Assembly: GCA_030340625.1 (NCBI GenBank) | Contig: JAOPHQ010006601.1 | Span: 10,001 to 74,000, forward strand | Source of the DNA: Merluccius polli | Lineage: Eukaryota; Chordata; Actinopteri; Gadiformes; Merlucciidae | DNA length: 64,000 bases | Reading direction: 5' to 3' | Shown here: positions 56,571 to 64,000 of the stretch, piece after piece | Numbering within the stretch: position 1 is the stretch's first letter | How the letters are laid out: every line of letters begins with the position of its first letter | Translations under genes and position numbers: made by a program | The notes under the pieces: model-generated | What the model was told of the DNA's origin: nothing | What the model saw: the letters and a program-made list of their open reading frames with translations, nothing else | Database searches by the model: none

Positions 56571-57025
56571 AACCACAACAACAGAGCAGACCTGGACCAG
56601 CCAGGAATTAGGTGGTAATACTAGAGAAAGCATGAACGTGTTGCAGGAAAGGCCAGCCCCGGGATATTTGGGAATAGTTAACCATGCAAGGGAGGTCAGA
56701 AAATCAAGTTGTCTTATATGTTCAAATATATATTCAATTATATATTCAAAATGAGAATTATGCAGATGAACAAATTACTCTTACTGTCATGATAGGTAGC
56801 GAGATGCTAGGTAGCTATACACACAAAGTATGACTCAGTAACCCGGGGACAAGTTCAATGTATAATAGATATTCGGCAAGAACCAATGTACTGGTGTATA
56901 ACAGTAGAATCAAGAGATCAATAGGATCAGGGTAGTAGTGCGTATAAATTAGAATTTAAAAGAGGTTTCCGCATGTAGAGTCAGAAATAATACGAGACTT
57001 AAAACCAAATGTAGAAGTCTCTTGT

Positions 57026-58430
57026 GTGACCAAGGACCAACGTGGTATAGTCCTTCAATATGACAAAATAAATCCAAATCCGGATACTGATCAAATAGAT
57101 TTGACTCAAAATAATGACAAAATCAAAAATAATAATAACTTCTCAATAACAAGAAAACTTAAACAGTATGGATTTGAACGCATTGAAAAACAAATTGTGG
57201 TAAAATCAAGAAAGTGGTTGTATAAGCAAACAATAGGTATACATGGGTGGTATTTAATACCCTTATGTACCCTTATGTCAATACCCTTATGTTGAGGTCA
57301 ATGTTTGATGTACAGTATATGGGATCAAGTAAATACAGTAAATCTAAAAAAGGACATAGAATTGTCCAATAGAATAGGAGAATTATCTGTACCCAAAGGG
57401 GTTGAGCTTTATGTAGAGCAGGTATTAGAATGTTTCCAAAACGATGAAGGAAGTGTAGAAGATAATGATGTAGACATGATAGAAGAGGATCTATGTGTAG
57501 AAGATAATGATGTAGACATGATAGAAGAGGATCTATGTGTAGAAGATAATGATGTAGACATGATAGAAGAGGATCTATGTGACACCATTTGGAATGTCAC
57601 CAAAAACTGTATTGATCGATACTAAACAAGAAGACTAGCGCCTATTATAAAAGGGGATCGAGCCAGTGAACGTCTTATGTCATATATGACATTCCAGTGG
57701 CATAATTGTTTATATCAAAATCAGGACAATGATAATGAGGAAATGGAAATCGAGGGTAGTTTATTTGAAGTGTATCCATTTTGACTGTTCAATTACTATG
57801 TTGGACCAGTGTGACCATAAATATTCATTTATTCACTAATATTTACCTATTATTTGAACCATCTATGTATACACATTTGTTTGATATATTAAGTGGGCAC
57901 AGAAATTCACTTATTAACAATTATTTACTATTGTTTATATAAATGGGAATCAGCCTTCAAACTTTAACAGGGAACCAGTACTAATGATCACCTAAGGGGA
58001 ACAAAGTAGATGATAAGGTACAAGGGGGGATAATTTGAATATTAATTAGCAATAATAACAAATTATGGGAATATTAATTAATAATGATAGAAGATCATTT
58101 AGTTCATTCAGGATTTTGGACACGGCTGATCTATAATTACACTGTAATAACAACTGTCTACATACTGATTATGTTATGTTGTGTCAGATATTTTTCTGCA
58201 AAGATACTGTTTGGTTCTGGAATTTCTTCCTCTCAGGACAATAGAGGGAGGTCCATCAGAGAGAGGACAGTTGAACTGGGGCTCCTGCCCTACATGGACT
58301 CAGAGACTCATAACTGGACAATGGAATGAACTGCAAACACGGGATGAACAACAGGAACATTGCTTCCTGTTACCAGCTGTGGATCATAATTTCTATACTA
58401 GGAGTCAACATGACTGATAGCTTTATCTGA
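57026..58430 (+). pseudogene. Possible env-region remnant
   Basis: Between integrase and the polypurine tract lie several short frames: 57026-57295, 57305-57625 and 58084-58329. The last has a hydrophobic span (TVITTVYILIMLCCVRY) that could be a membrane anchor, and is Cys-containing. Position rather than similarity suggests env, and I do not recognise surface or fusion motifs. No complete protein is present. Confidence 0.35.
57455..57580 (+). repeat. 42-bp tandem repeat, three identical copies
   Basis: The unit GTAGAAGATAATGATGTAGA+... repeats at 57455, 57497 and 57539 without a visible change. It codes three acidic VEDNDVDMIEEDLC blocks in the frame 57305-57625. Confidence 0.95.
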
Positions 58431-58875
58431 ATATGATGTGTTTTTATGTTCTATATTTTATGTTTTCTTTAATTCCTTTACTGATTGATTTCTTTACAAG
58501 TGATTGATGTTGAAAGATGTTAACACTCTGTAATGATGATTGTTGTGCATTTGACAATGATTGGATTGAAGAGAAGTGCCTCATCCTGATTGGCTTGTGG
58601 GTGAGATCTTCTCTAGAGTTACATCTCTTCCGGTGGGGTGAGACTAGCTCATGAATTTGGACTTATTAGAACAATTGAATAGTTTACCTAGTCTAAAAGT
58701 AAATAAAATAATGTGTGCATAAGATTCAAAGGTAATGCTAAAAAGACTAAATTAGTATTACTATATATTATATTATCATCAAAATATGAGGGAAAGCTTT
58801 TTGAGAGAATGCAAGCAAGAAGAATAGATGTTATATGCTTAACTTTGTGTTAGTTTTGCATGACTTCTTCAAAGT

Positions 58876-58890
58876 CACGAGGGGGGAATA
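58876..58890 (+). promoter_or_regulatory. Retroviral polypurine tract
   Basis: ACGAGGGGGGAATA lies directly before the TG of the 3' LTR. It is the expected plus-strand primer site. Confidence 0.7.
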
Positions 58891-59365
58891 TGTAGTGTAT
58901 TTTCTGATATACATTTACAGGTTATTCTACTTCTTTCTTTTATTCATTGTATTTCACTCATACTTTATATGTAGAATACTGCTGTGTCCTGAGAGAACAT
59001 CCTGTGTCTCTCTGTGAACTAATTAGGGGTAGTCCTGAGGACCTGCTGAGGGGAAGCAGGATGCCCTGATGACTCCAAACTAATGACAAGATGCCCTGAG
59101 GACCTCCTGATGACCACCGGAAGTGTTTCCATATGTGGTTTAAGATAGGGAGCTGTTTGTGTTGTGTTGTAGATCTGAGGTTGTATTGTTTCGGCTTGCT
59201 GGACTGTCACATATGGTCTGGCTCAGGCCTATAAGAAGTGTGTGCATTACAGAGGATGCAGAGTTTCGGACCCCATTGGGGGATTCGGACTCAGATTCGG
59301 AGAAGATTCGGCCACCATTCAGATGCATAGAATGTCATCCCGCTTGTGTTCTCTGTTAAATAAAA
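58891..59365 (+). repeat. Provirus 3' LTR segment
   Basis: It starts TGTAGTGTATTTTCTGATAT and matches 44592-45040, ending at the shared TTAAATAAAAAGTTATT. Beyond this point the two flanks differ (TACTCAGATGC here, the palindrome at 45041), so the U5 end is not conserved between the LTRs. Confidence 0.88.
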
Positions 59366-59571
59366 AGTTATTTACTCAGATGCTTTTGGGAGCGGACCTC
59401 CATCATTTCATCATCCACAGACCAGTATTCTGGCAGCCGAGAAGAATATACTACACCTGTCAATGAAGAAAGCACGTCATGTCTTCGTTAAAGTGGGAAG
59501 TGAAAGAAGAAGTTGAAATGGACAGTGTGTGACAACAGATCTGTGCTCCGTATGAAGCACAGCTTTGAAAA

Positions 59572-59735
59572 CAGATGTGGAGTGTGTGTGTGGAGTGTGT
59601 TGTTCATAGCTGGTTTACAGCCTCACCTGGCCTGAGTCAGACTGACTCTGGGCTGGGTGAGGCTGCATACCTGTGGTGCATGAACAATCATGGCACCCAG
59701 GATAAACCAGCTATCACCACACACACACTCGAGGG
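59572..59735 (+). repeat. Half copy of the 45041 palindrome arm
   Basis: GTGGAGTGTGTTGTTCATAG ... CTGGTTTACAGCCTCACCTG ... GGCACCCAGGATAAACCAGC and the following GAGCCACTGTCATGGCA parallel 45055-45215. The internal inverted pair (CATAGCTGGTTTA / TAAACCAGCTATC) has compensating changes. Confidence 0.85.
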
Positions 59736-59889
59736 AGAGCCACTGTCATGGCACAACATCTACTCGGCAAATACCATCTTGCCATCTCCAATAAATGCAG
59801 TCTACATGTACCTGTGTCCTGTGTTGTAGGGCCCCCACCAAAGCCACTAAGGTGGCGTGTGGTAGGAGCAACTGCCACAACAGAGATTA

Positions 59890-60045
59890 CAGATTTTTCT
59901 TTGTCCTTCAAGTGAATAAAATGTCAATCCTTGAATATTGTTCTTTTCACATATAAAGCAAATTAGGTTTGACTGTAGTGCTGTTTTACCAAAATTATCA
60001 ATGTAAAAAAACACTGATTGCTTGTGTTGGCTGCCATAACCAAAT
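59890..60045 (+). repeat. Diverged copy of Ig-gene intron segment
   Basis: TTCAAGTGAATAAAATGTCA ... GCTGTTTTACCAAAATTATC ... GATTGCTTGTGTTGGCTGCC matches 43690-43845 in the same orientation, about 16 kb away across the provirus. No Ig exon was found beside it. Confidence 0.75.
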
Positions 60046-63000
60046 TGTTAAAATCGGCAGTAAGTTGGTGGGTAGAAACCAGAGGCAACCTAGTGCTTTC
60101 TACAACTCTGCAGTACACAACAAGCTATGGCCATAGTGAAGGACACCAGCCACCCTCTCTCTGGAGGTTCAAGTTCTGCCCTCAGGAAGGCCAAATGTTA
60201 CATCCCCCCCTGGCCCAACGCAATGTTTACAAAAGGTCATTGTACCAAATGCAATTCCTCCATTAAATAAGACCTGATGAACTGCTGCAATCAAACAAAA
60301 ACATACTGTTAAAAAATTATAAAATATTCGATGGATCGACTCCTATCTCTTGCTTATTTGTTTATTTCACCTTAAATTAACAAGAGCTGGACCTAATGTG
60401 TAGTGTCCCCTTTGTGGTCAAACCTATGAGTTTGGTTGTGACTGTATGCACACACATGCAGATACATACAAATACTCATGCAAAGACAGGACAACAAACA
60501 GATTATTTTTTAGGGCTGTGCAATTTACATGTTAAAGTGACGAACCGATGGGCTGTCAACTTAATTTAGTCCTGTGATCCACCCAACTTCACCTGAATTT
60601 GAGTAGAAAATACGGCGGGTTGCTTTGGTGTTCTGCTTTGACATACTGTGGCAATACAAGTCAATGGGCCATCACACAGCCTGATGGCCACACAGTCAAT
60701 GTTAAACAATGATGATAAACATGCACAGTGTTTCCTCTTGGTCATGAAAGGGGAAAGACTGTCTTAGTAAGGTTTCTTAAAACGCACTAATAAGCTTGCC
60801 CACTAGATGGTGAGCTACCATCACCTACTGAGGCAAACTGGGGTAATATTATAGTGTTAAAGCAACTGAACCAGACCAGTTGACATAACATGACACTATA
60901 TGATTGTATGATTATGATACCACTATAGATCCCTATGATGGCCAACACATGATATTAATCGCCCACATTCTCTCTCTAATCACCACAACCTTCTTCTATT
61001 GATTTTACTCAACTCCATTGTTTTAGAATAAATTAAAGTATTGTTTACACAGAAAGGATTAAAAGAAGGATTTATTTTGACATCAAATTCAACATGTTCG
61101 TAACAGTAAAATATTGTAAAACAACTTCTCACCTGTGAAATGTTAATCACTGTTGCTTAGTTTTGGCATTTCTTTCTTTGGAACATCCAAAAGCAGCACA
61201 AAAGTCTGGCATTTTCTACGGGTCAGAACCCCTGAGCAAGATGGCGGTGGCAGAGACGCATCTCACAAGGCCGGATGCGGCATCTAATATATCTATGTTG
61301 ATCTCCGCCTTTGCTGCACTTGACTTTAACTTCAAGTGGTACAGTTGCATCCCATGAACACAAGTTTGGTGTCCTTCAGTGCAGATATGGGACAGCTCTT
61401 ACTGAATACTGTGATGGTACACATTAAGATATAGGTAGTTGCCTGTCTGCTGGTTCTGCTGTCTGTGCAGCCTGCAGGCTTCATAAAGATGCAACACATC
61501 AGCCAGCCTGTCATCTCACACCGGCAGGTGGGAGCTTTTGGTTTTGTACTTCACTTATGGTTGTGCCTTTTGGGTTCAGTCTCTTGTTTAGTTATACGTT
61601 TACATCATACAACATCCCCACTGCACGCTTTCCACATATATTATTATGCTGCAATTTCTAATGAATATCTCACGTTATCCTTTAATCATTTGTTGCGCTC
61701 GCTGAGTCTGGTCGTAACACCAGCAGCAATCAAAACTCAATACAACCGCATTAGTTTTACCCATTTAAAATGCATGTAAACCATAAAGTGAAAAGACAAC
61801 TTGTGTAATTGATTTAATGTACAAACATTATGGGTGCAACAATACAAAGTATTTGATTCCATATAAAGCTCAATTTTGGCATTTGTCAAAAAGAATTTGA
61901 AATTAAATCCATACTATGCTCAAAGCTACACGATAACTGATTTTGTATTATGAAATAATGTGCCAATACATACAAATCAGCACATTTGTATACACATCTC
62001 TTTGCATTATCAATAAAACCGACACTGAAACAAGCTGCAGTTATGGGTCTCAAGGTTCAACACAATGTATTAAATGCAAACGTAAAAAAATAAATGAACC
62101 AACAAACATGTAAATATAATACAGAGCGAAAATGCAAGCCGATACTAGAATTCCTGACAAAGCACAATTCATTGTAGTACATTGTACATCCAGTTAAACT
62201 GATTTATTGGATAAAAAGAAAATGGTAAATATACAATTTATGCACATCTCATTCGAGTAAAAAAAAAAAAGATAGTTCCAGAAACATCTTCAGACCTTCA
62301 TTCTGAAGCTCATCATCTGTGGAGTGAAACACAAATAGTTAGAAATTCATCAAACATTTGAAGAGAAAAACCACAAAGTCGAGTGCAAATATGGGGATCA
62401 TTTCAAGACTAGATGAAATGGCAGAGGACACCTCAGAGATCAGCATCAGTCATGTGATGTTTCCCAGTTTAAAAAAATAAATGTTGGAAGGCAGGAAGAA
62501 CAGCAAGCAGGGATGTGATTGGATCAGGCATTGTTTGGCAGTAGTGGGAACCTCAGACCCCCATAGTGTTTTTATTGGTTGGTCAATGTCAATTGTAGAG
62601 CATGTTTATGTGACTTGACTTTAATGGAAATTATTTTTGGTAAAGCTAATAATTTCAACATGCTGAATCGATTGCCACATCAGCCAAAATGCATCTTGAG
62701 AAAGGTCAATTTTTGTTTCATGTTGTCTTTAAACACCCCAAAGTGATTCTTTAAGACTTAAGTTTAAGTGGTGGCTATTGTGAACATGTGCAAAATTACC
62801 ATTATTCTATAGTTAGGTACACCATTAAAAATAAAAATGAAAACACTTATTTATTATTTGACCAGTGAAGACCTTTTAAGACTCAAGACTTGCAGATGTG
62901 TTCTCTTTACAGCAGACACATCTGGGCCCTGTAAAGAGTATTCAGTCCAAGGCATTAGGGGCATGAAGCCCTGAATTAGTGAAACGTCATCAGAAATGTG

Positions 63001-63160
63001 CTCATCGCAAAAGGAATCCTGCCGACACCTGCCATCTTCAACGTGATTACGACGAAGACGGCAACGACAAGGACGACGCATTGTTACATATTCGTGTTTT
63101 AATCAGCACTTTGTGAATTTGTCATTCATTCAATGGTTCGTATAAATGTGAGTGTAGGGT
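60046..63160. other. Intergenic / 3' UTR region, no recognised gene
   Basis: I see only short frames. 61232-61303 (CAAGATGGCGGTGGC ... GGCATCTAATATATCTATG) looks like one end of the CATAGATATA-type hAT MITE family. The last kilobase before 63161 is probably the 3' UTR of the minus-strand gene, but its end could not be fixed. Confidence 0.4.
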
Positions 63161-63937
63161 TTAAGCAGTCACTGGAGCAACCCCAGTGTGTGTGGTTCTC
63201 ACCTTGCGAGCGCTAGCGGTCAGTCCGGGAGACTTGGCTGTGCTGCCGGCGGTCCGTGGGGACTTCCGCTGTCCTTTGGCCGGTGCCCTAGTGCTGCCGC
63301 GTCTCGCCGCGGGAACACCCGCTCCGGTCGCCGGGATACCGGGAGACTCGCGGGACACGCTCTGCGCGGGCAACTTGTTCAGGCTCTTGCCGGGGGACTT
63401 GCGCGTGGAGCTGCGCAGCCTGTTCAGCAGCCCCTTCTGCAAATAGTTCTTCTTGGGGGTGTTGTCGATGGTGAACACCATGGACTCCCTCCTTTGAACC
63501 TGAGACACAGAGCGTAGGAGACAGATGGCCAGACAGAGAGAAAAGGATTGAATATTGACTACAGTAAATGGTAAAGTTACATATGCAAAACACAGTACGC
63601 AACGTTGGATCCACCTGTCAAGGTTCAATCCAGGGTGATTACGCTGCTTAGTAACATCTGTACGTTTAGATTAAGAACTTTATTGGACATTTTTTCAATC
63701 GAAATATTCTCTTATGAGCAGTGTTGTGTTTCAATAAAACATGTTTGATTTCACTGGGGCTCGTCTTTCTAGGATCCTGTGGTGTGTGCGCTTTTCCACA
63801 CACTCCAAGTAGAGAAAAATGTGAGTGAGTCTTACCGGGCTGAGGGCCATGCGGATTTGTGTGCTTGGGGGGCCCATGTTGATGTTCTTGTTTTTGGGAG
63901 TGAGAGGGCGGGGGAAGCAGCTGGCCTTCACCCTTGT
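63161..63937 (-). CDS. C-terminal exons of an unidentified basic S/T-P-rich protein (partial)
   Basis: Two phase-0 exons are visible: 63836-63937 (TRVKASCFPRPLTPKNKNIN..., 34 codons, flanked by ..GACAG and CCG|GTAAG) and 63161-63499 (112 codons to a TAA stop, acceptor ..GTCTCAG). The protein is rich in Lys/Arg with several S/T-P sites (LTPK, LSP, NTPKK, KSPGK, ESPG, KSPR, KSPG), a pattern common in nuclear or mitotic proteins phosphorylated by CDKs. No domain is recognised. The gene continues beyond the right edge. Exon calls rest on splice sites and phase only. Confidence 0.6.
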
Positions 63938-64000
63938 CTGTCAATGTAGATATAGAAAGAATAATAGTTAATACAATAATTACATTGTCCTGTGGAATAA

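Larger units (their letters stand above)
44592..59365 (+). mobile_element. Degraded endogenous retrovirus with nested insertions
   Basis: Two direct repeats starting TGTAGTGTATTTTCTGATAT (44592 and 58891) act as LTR segments. A primer-binding-like TGG site follows the first, and a G-rich polypurine tract precedes the second. Inside are remnants of RNase H (about 49363-49500), integrase (55611-56560) and a possible env region (57026-58430), all broken. Removing the 5.8-kb Harbinger element, the provirus is about 9 kb. The integrase resembles that of gamma/epsilon-type fish retroviruses. Only fragments of the genes are recognisable, so it is a non-functional old copy. Confidence 0.8.

Noticed and set aside
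56138..56633. Minus-strand hydrophobic frames as a membrane protein
   Set aside because: They are antisense to the proviral pol C-terminus and have no support.

Overview
The window looks like teleost fish genomic DNA. The evidence is two spliced vertebrate genes with consensus introns, a fish-type NLR gene of the FISNA-NACHT kind, L2-type and (GAA)n LINE tails common in fish, very dense GT/CA microsatellites, and a mixture of LINE, hAT, Harbinger, piggyBac-like, Gypsy and endogenous-retrovirus copies. The species cannot be told from the sequence. Exon joins were read by hand from splice sites and reading phase.

Layout. 1-1500 holds a repeat copy and a compound microsatellite. 1527-11392 (+) is a complete 20-exon glutamate carboxypeptidase II-family gene, closest to NAALAD2 (739 codons, all zinc ligands present). 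Its introns are loaded with GT repeats next to acceptors and CA repeats after donors. About 620 bp of a TTAA-ended repeat flanks the gene in inverted orientation. 14432-14815 is a broken C-type lectin domain. 16184-22659 (-) is a complete 12-coding-exon NLR gene (755 codons): acidic N-terminus, pyrin-like fold, FISNA, NACHT, helical region, and no LRRs. Its P-loop lysine is replaced by methionine. A piggyBac-like MITE and a foldback MITE sit in its introns.

23-42 kb is transposon territory. It holds a nearly full-length I-clade LINE with a 13-bp target duplication (23851-29180), a hAT MITE beside it, a hAT-like coding relic split by another hAT MITE, a Harbinger MITE, a 1.2-kb palindromic array with a 30-bp tandem repeat, two back-to-back hAT MITEs sharing three copies of one 8-bp target site, another large palindrome, and relics of RecQ-like, L2 and ZMYM1/hAT-like coding sequence.

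42275-44319 (+) is a compact four-exon type I membrane protein with two Ig domains (B7/CD80-86-like, 279 codons). Immediately downstream is a degraded provirus with near-identical LTR segments at 44592 and 58891. A 5.8-kb Harbinger transposon (49788-55606) interrupts the provirus integrase region, and that Harbinger is itself interrupted by a truncated Gypsy element (51724-54503) that landed in the splice donor of its Myb-like gene. This gives a datable three-level nest. The right end (63161-63937, -) carries the last two exons of an unidentified basic, S/T-P-rich protein.

Only three loci look like living host genes with intact frames: the carboxypeptidase, the NLR and the Ig receptor, plus the partial gene at the right edge. 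Two of them (NLR, Ig receptor) suggest an immune neighbourhood, but nothing shows that they function together.
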